64,000 nucleotides of DNA, from contig NZ_CP054877.1 in assembly GCF_014706615.1 (NCBI RefSeq), positions 186,001 through 250,000 on the forward strand, given 5' to 3'. Below, piece by piece: positions 41,090 to 50,364 of the stretch (position 1 is the first letter of the stretch; each line of letters starts with the position of its first letter). Position numbers and translations under genes: made by a program. Under the pieces are notes generated by a model. It was not told the origin of the DNA. It did not search any database and saw only the letters and a list, made by a program, of their open reading frames with translations. This DNA comes from Candidatus Vesicomyosocius sp. SY067_SCS001. Its GTDB lineage: Bacteria > Pseudomonadota > Gammaproteobacteria > PS1 > Pseudothioglobaceae.

Positions 41090-41575
41090 ATGAGAATCAA
41101 ATTATTAATTACTGGCGGTACAATTGATAAAGTTTATGATGAATTGATTGGTAAGTTAGTGTTTCAACAAACTTATCTTATTGATATGCTTAATCGGTCT
41201 AGGTCGATGGTCGATACTTTATCTGAGGTGTTGTTTTTAAAAGATAGTTTAGATATGAGCGATATTGATCGAGCGTTAATTGTGAAAAAGTGTCAGGAAA
41301 GTGACACAAGACATATTTTAATTACTCATGGTACTGATTCTATGGTTAGAACTGCAAAATTATTAGCCAAAGAGGTTAATAATAAAACTATTGTTTTATT
41401 TGGATCCATGATCCCTTATTCTATTAATTATTCTGATGCACTGTTTAATTTAGGTGTAGCTTTAAGTGCAGTACAAATCAAAGAATATGGTGTTTATATT
41501 ACTATGAATGGGCAAGTGTTTGATTTTGACAAGGTAAAAAAAAATAAAGAGATAGGTATTTTTACATTGCTATAG
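41090..41575 (+). CDS. Single-domain asparaginase homologue
   Basis: 161 residues covering only the N-terminal domain of type I/II asparaginases: KLLITGGTIDK (threonine nucleophile region, 4-14) and THGTDSMV (second catalytic Thr and Asp). The C-terminal domain (another ~160 residues) is absent and the stop is followed by non-coding sequence. Short stand-alone versions of this domain occur in other gammaproteobacteria, so it may be a normal family member rather than a truncation; enzymatic activity is uncertain. Confidence 0.75.
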   Translation: MRIKLLITGGTIDKVYDELIGKLVFQQTYLIDMLNRSRSMVDTLSEVLFLKDSLDMSDIDRALIVKKCQESDTRHILITHGTDSMVRTAKLLAKEVNNKTIVLFGSMIPYSINYSDALFNLGVALSAVQIKEYGVYITMNGQVFDFDKVKKNKEIGIFTLL

Positions 41576-41921
41576 CATTTCGAATGTAATTAATGGTATT
41601 TATTTTATCGTATATTCAGATGACTACTTTTAGCCAATTATGTGAATAAATCTATACAAGTACTTTTTGGTAACGTCAAATCATTTTTTAAATATATTTT
41701 ATATATATGTTTAATTGTTTAATTGAATAATTAGAAAACGTATTAACGTAAATAATAAGACATATACATTATTATAATTGACGTTAAACTTTTAAGTATA
41801 TGGTTTTTCTTATATTTTTAATATGGTTTTGTATCAATATCAATAAATAACTTATTTGTAAAAATAAGTTATAATTTCCCAAGGTCGGTGTTATATTGAG
41901 AATACATTGATAAGTTTAATA
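41576..41921. other. Spacer before yhdP with a hairpin
   Basis: About 345 AT-rich bases. The only clear structure is an 11-bp perfect hairpin (41847-41857 with 41862-41872, loop GTAA) that ends in AATTT, a weak terminator 270 bases after the asparaginase-like gene. Any promoter for yhdP-tldD must lie in the last 50 bases or upstream of this hairpin. No gene seen. Confidence 0.5.
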
Positions 41922-44393
41922 ATGATTAAAAGAACACTTTATGGCGGTATTAAAGTATTAAAAATAAGCACTTGGGTTAGTGTTATTTTTTCGCTCATTA
42001 TTGTACTAGTAGTGTTATTTTTTGTGACATTTCCAATATTATTAAAAGCGCCGATTGAAAACCAATTATCAAGTTTAACTGGTCTTGATGTTCGACTATC
42101 TAAAATTACATTTTATTTTGAAAATATAGGAATCGCTTTAAAAGTACATGATATTGCTATCTTATCAAATAAAAATCAGCAGAAAATAGCTATTATTAAG
42201 AAATTATCTTGGCATGTGAATTTATTAAATTTGTTTGATAATATTTATCATCCTAGCAAAATTTATATTGATACTTTAATGCTTTATTCTAATCCTAATG
42301 GTGCTAATATAAATAATATTAACAATATAGCTTCACTTGACATGTTAGAAAAGCTATATTTCTTTGAATCTTTACATATCAATAAAATAATTATTAAGCA
42401 TGCAATTAAAATGGCACCTTTGACTCTTGAAAGAGATGGAGTACAGCTCTTATTAACAATTCCTAAACAGGGTCTTGTAACTCAATATTTTAATGTTACA
42501 ATTTTCTTATCTAATGTTCAAGTAAGTTGTGATGGTTGTTTAACATGGCTAATTACTGTGAGTAATGATGACTTTAAACTTGTATTAAGACTTAAGTTAT
42601 ATAACCATAAAAATGATGATTTTATCCAGATTACTGGCCTTATCAAACGTATGAATGTAGTTAAAATTAGTGATTATTTACCCTTAGTATTAATAGGTAG
42701 TGCAACTTATCAATGGATCGAACAAGCTTTTCGATCAGGTACGATAGATAATATTAATATTAATATTAAGAAGAATCTTTCAAAGGAATTGCCAGCAAAG
42801 ATAAAACTTGATGCACACCTAACTAATACCGAGTTATTGTTTAATGCCGATTGGCATAATCTTAAACAGTTAGATGCAGATATTTATATTGATGATAAGC
42901 AAATTACAGTTACAGTTAATCACGCTACGTTAAATGAAATGTTTTTGCAAGGTATTAAAATTCAAATGCTGTATATGAGTAAAGATGAATTAGAAGTTAG
43001 TGTAGTTGGTAAAATTAACACCTATAGCGAAGTGTTGATTCGCTTTTTAAAAGAGGCACCACTAGATAGTAATGTGAATAATGTACTAAAACATTTTAGT
43101 TTATCTGGTAAGGTATTTGCTGATGTGGAGTTAACAATACCACTAAATAAAACAGATCCGGCATTAGATATTGATTTGAATATCAAAGACAATCGTTTGA
43201 CTATATTGGGAGGTTCAATTGTTGTTAAGAACTATAATGCACATTTGGTATTACATAATAATCAAATTATTTCATATGGTATGGGTAATATTCGAGGTAA
43301 GTCGTTTAATATTCATATGAATTCTAATAATCAAGATAGCGGTTTAGATGCATTATTTGCCATAGTACTTACCAATAGTAGTGATAATTTTGAGTTTTAC
43401 TTAGCTAAATATTTAAATCAATCATGGCAGGTAAATATTAAGTCTGATGCTTTAAAAATTGATGCAAATATTATACTAAATAATGGTGTTTTACCTGAGG
43501 TAAAATTAACAAATCTTCAAATAACAGGACTAGATAAAATAAAAGGTAATTGGGATATTAGGGTAAAAGATATCCCTAGTATGCATTTAAGTATACAAGA
43601 CATTCAAGTAGGTGAAAGAAAGATACCTAATTTTCATGCTACGTTTAAATCACAAGATAAAATGCTAAAAATTATTAATTTAGAGTTTTCAGGTGTTGGT
43701 TTTGGTACTCAAAATCTGAGTTTTAATGGTGTTTGGATTAATGGTAGAACTAAGCTTTTTGCTAAAGTAAAAGGTAATAAATTGAGCGAATTTCTTGATA
43801 AACTAAATATTAAAGGGAAGGTTCGTGGTGGTCAATTTGAGTTTGATGTACGTCTATTCTGTAATTGTGCTCCGTGGAACATGAGTTCTGAAGATATCAG
43901 TGGTTTGATTAAAGTTAAAGTTAAAGAGGGTGTATTTACTAATGAAGACCTTAATATTGGATTAGTTTTATCATTGCTCAATATTAAATCTATTGCTAAG
44001 CGTTTGGAACTAAATATCACTGATTTGATTAGTAAAGGGTTTGCCTATGATACAATTGATGCACAAATTTATATTAACAATTCTATGGCGACTATTGTTC
44101 ATTTTGAACTCAACTCAAGCTCAAGTATAATTACTTTAACAGGTTCAAGTAAATTTGTTGAACAAACCTATCATTTAGAAGCAAAGGTATTGCCTGCTAT
44201 TGGTGATGCTGTGCCGATTGCTACTTATTTAGCTGGCGGTGGTTTAGCAGGTTTGGGAGTTTGGTTAACAGATAGGATGTTATTTAAAGGAGAACTGATT
44301 AATAATATTGTTGATAAAGTTGTTGAATTTAAATATAAAATAACGGGTCCATGGAATAAGCCTGTTATTGAGAAGATATCAACTGTATTATGA
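41922..44393 (+). CDS. yhdP: YhdP-family AsmA-like envelope protein, short form
   Basis: Inner-membrane-anchored repeating beta-groove protein; in E. coli YhdP carries phospholipids toward the outer membrane together with TamB and YdbH. One N-terminal membrane segment (about residues 14-42), then a long periplasmic region; the C-terminal AsmA-like block is clear (LSLLNIKSIAKRLELN, KGFAYDTIDA, GDAVPIATYLAGGGLAGLGV). 823 residues from the ATG at 41922 against about 1266 in E. coli, so the central part is shortened. A TTG five codons upstream is an alternative start. tldD overlaps its stop by 4 bases, as in the conserved yhdP-tldD pair. Confidence 0.82.
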   Translation: MIKRTLYGGIKVLKISTWVSVIFSLIIVLVVLFFVTFPILLKAPIENQLSSLTGLDVRLSKITFYFENIGIALKVHDIAILSNKNQQKIAIIKKLSWHVNLLNLFDNIYHPSKIYIDTLMLYSNPNGANINNINNIASLDMLEKLYFFESLHINKIIIKHAIKMAPLTLERDGVQLLLTIPKQGLVTQYFNVTIFLSNVQVSCDGCLTWLITVSNDDFKLVLRLKLYNHKNDDFIQITGLIKRMNVVKISDYLPLVLIGSATYQWIEQAFRSGTIDNININIKKNLSKELPAKIKLDAHLTNTELLFNADWHNLKQLDADIYIDDKQITVTVNHATLNEMFLQGIKIQMLYMSKDELEVSVVGKINTYSEVLIRFLKEAPLDSNVNNVLKHFSLSGKVFADVELTIPLNKTDPALDIDLNIKDNRLTILGGSIVVKNYNAHLVLHNNQIISYGMGNIRGKSFNIHMNSNNQDSGLDALFAIVLTNSSDNFEFYLAKYLNQSWQVNIKSDALKIDANIILNNGVLPEVKLTNLQITGLDKIKGNWDIRVKDIPSMHLSIQDIQVGERKIPNFHATFKSQDKMLKIINLEFSGVGFGTQNLSFNGVWINGRTKLFAKVKGNKLSEFLDKLNIKGKVRGGQFEFDVRLFCNCAPWNMSSEDISGLIKVKVKEGVFTNEDLNIGLVLSLLNIKSIAKRLELNITDLISKGFAYDTIDAQIYINNSMATIVHFELNSSSSIITLTGSSKFVEQTYHLEAKVLPAIGDAVPIATYLAGGGLAGLGVWLTDRMLFKGELINNIVDKVVEFKYKITGPWNKPVIEKISTVL

Positions 44394-45817
44394 TTGAACA
44401 ACTATTAGATGATCATCATTTAAATCAAGAAATAATAACCACTTTACTATCCTCTTTAGCAGCTAAAGGTATTGATTATGCAGATTTATATTTTCAACAT
44501 TCAGCGGTTGAATCTTGGTTTTTGGAAGAAAGTATTGTTAAGTCTGGCACCTATCATATTAGCCATGGCGTAGGTGCTAGAGCTGTAAGTTTTGATCAAA
44601 CTGGTTTTGCTTATTCAAATGATTTAAACCTAAGATCGATTGAAAAAGCCATTAATTTTGCCAAGGGTGTATCAATGTATCAGACTACTGTAGGAAAAAT
44701 TCAGGATTTTCAATCTATTCCACAAGTTGCTAAATATAGTGGTTTAAACCCGCTTAATAGTTTTAGCTCACAAGAAAAGGTTGATTTTCTAAATAGAATT
44801 GATAAGATTGCTAGAAAGGAGTCTAAGGTTATACAAGTTAGTGCTTCTATTTCTGGCGGGTTTAGTGAGATATTAATTACTTCAACTGATGGTGTATTTG
44901 CTAAAGATTATCGCCCAATGGTACGTGTTAGTGTAAATGTTATTGTTGAGTGTAATGGCAGAATTGAATCTGCCTCAAGCGGTGGTGGTGGTCGGTATGA
45001 TTATCAATACTTTGTTAATCATGCTTTGGATGAAATTTATGTTAATGAAGCTATTAGACAGGCATTATTAGCGTTGGAGTCAAAGAACGCACCTGCTGGA
45101 AACATGCCCGTGATACTAGGTTCTGGCTGGCCAGGGGTATTGTTGCATGAGGCTATTGGCCATGGCTTGGAAGGTGATTTTAATCGTAAAAAATCATCAG
45201 TATTTACTAATAGAATTGGTGAGCAAGTAGCTAGTGACAAATGTACTATTGTTGATAATGGTACTTTGGTAAATAGACGTGGTAGCTTGACAATTGATGA
45301 TGAAGGTACACCAACACAAAATACTTTATTAATTGAAAATGGTATTTTAAAAGGTTATCTATTTGACAAAATTAATGCTAAATTAATGGATACTGTATCA
45401 ACTGGTAATGGTAGACGTGAGTCTTATGCTCATATTCCTATGCCAAGAATGACTAATACTTATATGTTAAATGGACAAGATTCTTTAGATGATATGATTG
45501 CTTCTGTTGATTATGGTATTTATGCTATTAATTTTGATGGTGGTCAAGTTGATATTACTTCAGGTAAATTTGTTTTTAGTGCTAATGAGGCTTATTTGAT
45601 TAAAAATGGAAAAATTATGCACCCTGTTAAAGGCGTAACATTGACAGGTTCTGGCGATAAGGTATTAAAAAAAATATCTATGGTGGCGAATGATTTAAAA
45701 CTTGATAATGGTGTTGGTATATGTGGCAAAGATGGCCAAAATGTTCCTGTTGGAGTGGGTCAACCTAGTCTAAAAATAGACCAGTTGACCGTAGGTGGCA
45801 CTGAAGTTAATGTATAA
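44390..45817 (+). CDS. tldD: Metalloprotease TldD
   Basis: Zinc protease subunit that with TldE/PmbA forms a heterodimer degrading unfolded peptides and trimming modified peptides. 475 residues; the zinc motif HEAIGH (HExxxH) lies in LLHEAIGHGLEGDFNR, and the C-terminal GQNVPVGVGQPSLKIDQLTVGG is conserved. Start ATG overlaps the yhdP stop (ATGA). The TldE partner is not in the window. Confidence 0.96.
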   Translation: MIEQLLDDHHLNQEIITTLLSSLAAKGIDYADLYFQHSAVESWFLEESIVKSGTYHISHGVGARAVSFDQTGFAYSNDLNLRSIEKAINFAKGVSMYQTTVGKIQDFQSIPQVAKYSGLNPLNSFSSQEKVDFLNRIDKIARKESKVIQVSASISGGFSEILITSTDGVFAKDYRPMVRVSVNVIVECNGRIESASSGGGGRYDYQYFVNHALDEIYVNEAIRQALLALESKNAPAGNMPVILGSGWPGVLLHEAIGHGLEGDFNRKKSSVFTNRIGEQVASDKCTIVDNGTLVNRRGSLTIDDEGTPTQNTLLIENGILKGYLFDKINAKLMDTVSTGNGRRESYAHIPMPRMTNTYMLNGQDSLDDMIASVDYGIYAINFDGGQVDITSGKFVFSANEAYLIKNGKIMHPVKGVTLTGSGDKVLKKISMVANDLKLDNGVGICGKDGQNVPVGVGQPSLKIDQLTVGGTEVNV

Positions 45818-45914
45818 TTCAACCTCTAAAAATGTATTTGTTGGTTATAGGTAGATTTGTCAATTTAATTAGATATAATACTTAGAAGTCTATTTTTTAG
45901 TTGGGAGAAATTAG

Positions 45915-46271
45915 GTGTTAGAAAACTATTTACCTATTGTTGTATTTATATTTTTAGGACTTTTTTTTGGTATTGGGCCAATGTTAATTGGCTATTTACT
46001 AGGTCCGAGTAAACCAAATGAAGAAAAAAATACTCAATTTGAATGTGGTTTTCCTGCCTTTAATGATTCGCGTACGTATTTTAATGTACGTTATTATTTA
46101 GTAGCTATTCTATTTATTTTGTTTGATTTAGAAGTTGCCTTTGTTTTTCCATGGGCGGTAGTTCAGTCCCAACTTGGTTGGTTTGGTTTTGTTGTAATGA
46201 GTATTTTCTTATTTTTATTGATAGTGGGTTTTGTTTTTGAATGGAAAAACGGCGCACTTGAATGGGAATAA
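45915..46271 (+). CDS. nuoA: NADH-quinone oxidoreductase subunit A
   Basis: Small membrane subunit of complex I near the quinone site. 118 residues, three transmembrane segments; FECGFPAFNDSRTYFNVRYY and FLLFD-type ILFDLEVAFVFPW are the signatures. GTG start chosen because GGGAG stands 7 bases before it. A TATAAT at 45874-45879 is a possible -10 for the whole nuo operon but lacks a well-spaced -35. First of fourteen tightly packed genes nuoA-N. Confidence 0.96.
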   Translation: MLENYLPIVVFIFLGLFFGIGPMLIGYLLGPSKPNEEKNTQFECGFPAFNDSRTYFNVRYYLVAILFILFDLEVAFVFPWAVVQSQLGWFGFVVMSIFLFLLIVGFVFEWKNGALEWE

Positions 46272-46274
46272 CTA

Positions 46275-46754
46275 ATGGCAATTGAGGGTTTAATAAAACA
46301 AGGTTTTATAACCATGTCGCTTGACAAAGTCATTAACTGGGCACGAACAGGTTCGCTTTGGCCAATGACTTTTGGCTTAGCTTGTTGTGCGGTAGAGATG
46401 ATGGAAGCAGGGTCTTCTCGTTATGATTTAGATCGTTTTGGTATTGTTTTTAGGCCTACGCCACGTCAATCAGATTTAATGATTGTAGCGGGTACACTTA
46501 CTAATAAAATGGCTCCAGCTTTACGTAAAGTTTATGACCAAATGCCTGAGCCAAAGTGGGTTATTTCTATGGGTTCATGTGCAAATGGTGGTGGTTATTA
46601 TCATTACTCTTATGCAGTTATTAGAGGTTGCGATCGTATTGTTCCAGTTGATATTTATGTTCCAGGTTGTCCTCCAACGGCAGAAGCATTGTTATACGGT
46701 ATTATGCAATTACAAGATAAAATTCGACGCACTAACACTATTGCAATAACATAA
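46275..46754 (+). CDS. nuoB: NADH-quinone oxidoreductase subunit B
   Basis: Peripheral-arm subunit that holds the terminal [4Fe-4S] cluster N2, the electron donor to quinone. The four cluster cysteines are present: tandem Cys37-Cys38 in [10 protein letters not shown], Cys102 in GSCANGG and Cys132 in VPGCPP. 159 residues. Three bases after nuoA; its TAA overlaps the nuoC ATG by one base. Confidence 0.98.
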   Translation: MAIEGLIKQGFITMSLDKVINWARTGSLWPMTFGLACCAVEMMEAGSSRYDLDRFGIVFRPTPRQSDLMIVAGTLTNKMAPALRKVYDQMPEPKWVISMGSCANGGGYYHYSYAVIRGCDRIVPVDIYVPGCPPTAEALLYGIMQLQDKIRRTNTIAIT

Positions 46755-47368
46755 TGCAAAATTTAAAGACATCATTAATTGAGGTTTTTGGAAAGACCCA
46801 TTTAGTTGAAGCTTTTGATGAGTTAACTTTAACAGTTAGTTCTCAGAATATTATTAAAACCTGTTTGAAATTAAGAGATTTTTTTTCTTTTGATACGTTA
46901 ATAGATTTATGTGGTGTTGATTATTTAACTTATGGACAATCAGATTGGAATGGCAATGCCAGTGCTTCTGGTTTTTCTAGAGGACGTAATCATCAAGGTG
47001 TAAAAGATATACATGAAAAACGTTTTGCTGTGGTATATCATCTGTTATCTGTCAGTAAAAACAAACGTATTAGAGTAAAATCATTTGTCGATGAAGTAGA
47101 GCCTATTATCAAGTCAGTCACTGATATCTGGGCATCTGCTGATTGGTATGAACGAGAAGCCTTTGATTTAATGGGTATCTTGTTTGAAAATCATACAGAT
47201 TTACGTCGAATTTTGACTGATTATGGCTTTACAGGTCATCCATTACGTAAAGATTTTCCCATGATTGGTGAAGTTGAAATGCGTTATGATGAGGATTTGG
47301 GTCGGGTGATTTATGAAAAAGTAAGCATTGAACCAAATATTAATGTACCAAGAGTAATTAGGAAATAA
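46754..47368 (+). CDS. nuoC: NADH-quinone oxidoreductase subunit C
   Basis: 30-kDa subunit of the peripheral arm, contacting NuoD and NuoI. 204 residues; [22 protein letters not shown] and [20 protein letters not shown] are diagnostic. It is a separate gene from nuoD, unlike the fused nuoCD of E. coli, and one base separates the two. A 20-residue insertion (about residues 59-79, [20 protein letters not shown]) before the conserved [10 protein letters not shown] is richer in Gly/Ser/Asn than the rest. Confidence 0.96.
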   Translation: MQNLKTSLIEVFGKTHLVEAFDELTLTVSSQNIIKTCLKLRDFFSFDTLIDLCGVDYLTYGQSDWNGNASASGFSRGRNHQGVKDIHEKRFAVVYHLLSVSKNKRIRVKSFVDEVEPIIKSVTDIWASADWYEREAFDLMGILFENHTDLRRILTDYGFTGHPLRKDFPMIGEVEMRYDEDLGRVIYEKVSIEPNINVPRVIRK

Positions 47369-47369
47369 A

Positions 47370-48623
47370 ATGGCTGAAATTCGTAACTATACTCTTAATT
47401 TTGGTCCTCAACATCCTGCAGCTCATGGTGTACTCCGCCTTATTTTAGAAATTGATGGTGAGGTTATTGAACGGGCTGATCCGCATATTGGCTTGTTACA
47501 CCGTGGTACAGAAAAATTGGTAGAATCCAAGCCATATAATCAATCAATTGGTTATATGGATAGGCTTGATTATGTTTCGATGATGTGTAATGAACATGCT
47601 TATGTAATGGCAATTGAAGCTATGTTGAATTTAAAGGTACCTGAACGTGCTCAGTACATTCGAGTAATGTTTGACGAAATTACTAGAATTCTTAATCATT
47701 TAATGTGGTTAGGTACGCATGGGCTTGATGTTGGAGCTATGAGTATTTTTTTATACGCATTTCGTGAACGTGAAAAATTGATTGATTGTTATGAGGCGGT
47801 ATCAGGTTCACGCATGCATGCAACTTATTATCGTCCAGGTGGTGTTTATCGAGATTTGCCAGATAAAATGCCTCAGTATTTAGCTTCAGATTTCCGAACA
47901 AGTAAAGAGTTAGAAACTATGAACGAAAATCGTCAAGGCTCATTATTAGATTTTATTGCTGATTTTGTTAAAGAGTTTCCTAAAAGTATCAAGCAATATG
48001 ATGATTTATTAACGGATAATCGTATTTGGAAACAGCGTTTGGTGAATATTGGCGTTGTTTCTGCAAATCGCGCTAAACAGTTAGGATTTACAGGACCTAT
48101 GCTTAGAGGCTCTGGTGTGGAGTGGGATTTGAGAAAAAATCAACCTTATGCAATTTATGATCAATTAAAGTTTGATATACCAATAGGTATGACAGGTGAT
48201 AGTTATGATCGTTACTTAGTACGTATGGAAGAAATGCGTCAATCAAACCACATTATTAAACAATGTGTTAAGTGGTTACGAGAAAATCCAGGTGCAGTTA
48301 TGAGTGATGATCACAAGGTATCACAACCCAAACGTACTAATATGAAAAATGACATGGAATCTTTAATTCATCACTTTAAATTATTTACTGAAGGCTATTG
48401 TTTGCCAGAGGGTGAGGTTTATCGTGCTGTTGAGCACCCAAAGGGTGAATTTGGGGTGTATCTCATTTCTGATGGAGCTAATAAGCCTTATAGAGTTAAA
48501 ATTAGAGCGCCTGGTTTTTCTCATTTGGCTTCTATGAATGAAATGACAAGAGGACATATGTTGTCAGATGTTGTGACTATTATTGGTACACAAGATGTTG
48601 TATTTGGTGAAATAGATAGATGA
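47370..48623 (+). CDS. nuoD: NADH-quinone oxidoreductase subunit D
   Basis: 49-kDa subunit lining the quinone pocket. 417 residues; starts with the [18 protein letters not shown] block, followed by [32 protein letters not shown] and the C-terminal DVVFGEIDR. Homologous to hydrogenase large subunits but without the nickel cysteines, as expected. The stop overlaps nuoE by 4 bases (ATGA). Confidence 0.98.
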   Translation: MAEIRNYTLNFGPQHPAAHGVLRLILEIDGEVIERADPHIGLLHRGTEKLVESKPYNQSIGYMDRLDYVSMMCNEHAYVMAIEAMLNLKVPERAQYIRVMFDEITRILNHLMWLGTHGLDVGAMSIFLYAFREREKLIDCYEAVSGSRMHATYYRPGGVYRDLPDKMPQYLASDFRTSKELETMNENRQGSLLDFIADFVKEFPKSIKQYDDLLTDNRIWKQRLVNIGVVSANRAKQLGFTGPMLRGSGVEWDLRKNQPYAIYDQLKFDIPIGMTGDSYDRYLVRMEEMRQSNHIIKQCVKWLRENPGAVMSDDHKVSQPKRTNMKNDMESLIHHFKLFTEGYCLPEGEVYRAVEHPKGEFGVYLISDGANKPYRVKIRAPGFSHLASMNEMTRGHMLSDVVTIIGTQDVVFGEIDR

Positions 48624-49093
48624 TTTCAATTAGAGCAAAAAATCAAATTGATGTCTGGATTGCAAAATATCCAAAAGATAGACAAAGTTCTGCCGTTATG
48701 CAAGCTTTAAAAATTGTTCAAGCAGAAAATGAAAATATATTAAGTGCTAGTATTATCCAAGAAGTGGCTGATTATTTAGATATGCCAGGTATGGCTGTTC
48801 AAGAAGTAGCTACTTTTTATGAAAATTACAATTATAAAAAAGTTGGCAAGCATGTAATTCGTTTTTGTCATAATATTTCATGTATGTTAAATGGCGCTGA
48901 TGATTTAATTAAGCATCTAGAAAATAAACTAGGTGTTAAAACAGGTGAAGTAACCTTAGATGGTTTAATAAGTGTTAAAAAAGTTGAGTGTTTAGGGTCT
49001 TGTGTGGGTGCTCCAATGTTTCAGATTAATGAAAAGTATTTTGAAAATCTTACTATTGATAAGATTGATAAGATTGTGGATAATCTCAAATGA
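48620..49093 (+). CDS. nuoE: NADH-quinone oxidoreductase subunit E
   Basis: 24-kDa thioredoxin-like subunit with [2Fe-2S] cluster N1a. The four ligands are Cys83 and Cys88 (CHNISC) and Cys124 and Cys128 (CLGSC). 157 residues. It pairs with NuoF in the NADH-oxidising tip. Overlaps both neighbours by 4 bases, indicating strict translational coupling nuoD-E-F. Confidence 0.97.
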   Translation: MISIRAKNQIDVWIAKYPKDRQSSAVMQALKIVQAENENILSASIIQEVADYLDMPGMAVQEVATFYENYNYKKVGKHVIRFCHNISCMLNGADDLIKHLENKLGVKTGEVTLDGLISVKKVECLGSCVGAPMFQINEKYFENLTIDKIDKIVDNLK

Positions 49094-50364
49094 ACGAAGT
49101 TTGCTTTAAAAATCTGACAAAAGATCAATGTTGGTCATTTAAAGTTTATGAAGCCAGTGGTGGTTATTTAGTATGGCGTAAAATCCTCAAAGGTGAATTG
49201 ACACCTGATCAAATCGTTGACGAATTAAAGTTGTCAGGTTTACGTGGTCGGGGTGGTGCTGGATTTCCTACTGGACTTAAATGGAGTTTTATGCCACGTC
49301 ATTCTGATGGACAAAAATACGTAGTTTGTAATTCAGATGAAGGAGAACCAGGTACTTGTAAAGATAGAGATATTTTAAGATTTAATCCTCATGCAGTGAT
49401 TGAAGGTATGGCAATTGGTGGTTTTGTTATGAACGCCAGTGTTGGTTATAACTATATTCGTGGGGAATTTATGGAGCCTTTCAAACGTTTTGAAGGTGCG
49501 TTAAAAGAGGCTTATAAGGCAGGATTGTTAGGTCAAAATATTAATAACAGTTCTATTAATTTTGATTTATATACACACCTAGGTGCAGGTGCTTATATTT
49601 GCGGTGAAGAAACTGCTTTATTAGAATCCATTGAAGGCAAAAAAGGTCAGCCTAGATTTAAGCCACCATTTCCTGCTAATGTAGGATTATTTGGTAAACC
49701 CACTACGATTAATAATACTGAAAGTTTTGCAAGCGTACCTGAGATTTTAAGATGTGGCGGTCAATGGTTTGCAGATATTGGTGTTAAAAACTCTGGAGGT
49801 TGTAAATTATTTTCAGTCTCAGGACATGTTGTAAATCCAGCAAATTTTGAAGTGCCTATGGGTATATCTTTTAAAGATTTACTTGAGATGGCAGGTGGTA
49901 TGCGTGACGACACTAAGTTAAAAGCCGTGATTCCAGGAGGTTCATCAACCCCGGTATTAACTGCAGAAATTGTAATGAATATGACTATGGATTATGATGG
50001 TATTGAAAAAGCAGGTTCAATGCTTGGTGCAGGTTCAGTGATTATTATGAATGAATCAACTTGTATGGTAAAAGTATTAACAAGGTTGGCGCATTTCTAT
50101 TATGATGAATCTTGCGGGCAATGCACTCCTTGTCGTGAAGGAACGGGTTGGTTGTATAGAGTATTAAAGCGTATTCTTGATGGTAATGGTAGGAAGGGAG
50201 ATATTGACTTATTATTGAGCATACAAAATAAAATTATGGGAAATACTATTTGTGCATTAGGTGACGCTGCAGCAATGCCTGTTGAGAGTTTTTTACGTAA
50301 TTTTCGTGAGGAATTTGAGTATTATATTAAACATGGAAAGTCAATGGTAAGGGGTAGTCGATGA
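49090..50364 (+). CDS. nuoF: NADH-quinone oxidoreductase subunit F
   Basis: 51-kDa subunit that binds NADH and FMN and carries cluster N3. NADH-site GRGGAGFPTGLKW (about 53-65), FMN-site GEPGTCKDRDI and GAGAYICGEETAL, and the [4Fe-4S] motif ESCGQCTPCREG with the fourth Cys in NTICALGDAA. 424 residues, standard length. nuoG overlaps by 4 bases. Confidence 0.98.
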   Translation: MNEVCFKNLTKDQCWSFKVYEASGGYLVWRKILKGELTPDQIVDELKLSGLRGRGGAGFPTGLKWSFMPRHSDGQKYVVCNSDEGEPGTCKDRDILRFNPHAVIEGMAIGGFVMNASVGYNYIRGEFMEPFKRFEGALKEAYKAGLLGQNINNSSINFDLYTHLGAGAYICGEETALLESIEGKKGQPRFKPPFPANVGLFGKPTTINNTESFASVPEILRCGGQWFADIGVKNSGGCKLFSVSGHVVNPANFEVPMGISFKDLLEMAGGMRDDTKLKAVIPGGSSTPVLTAEIVMNMTMDYDGIEKAGSMLGAGSVIIMNESTCMVKVLTRLAHFYYDESCGQCTPCREGTGWLYRVLKRILDGNGRKGDIDLLLSIQNKIMGNTICALGDAAAMPVESFLRNFREEFEYYIKHGKSMVRGSR

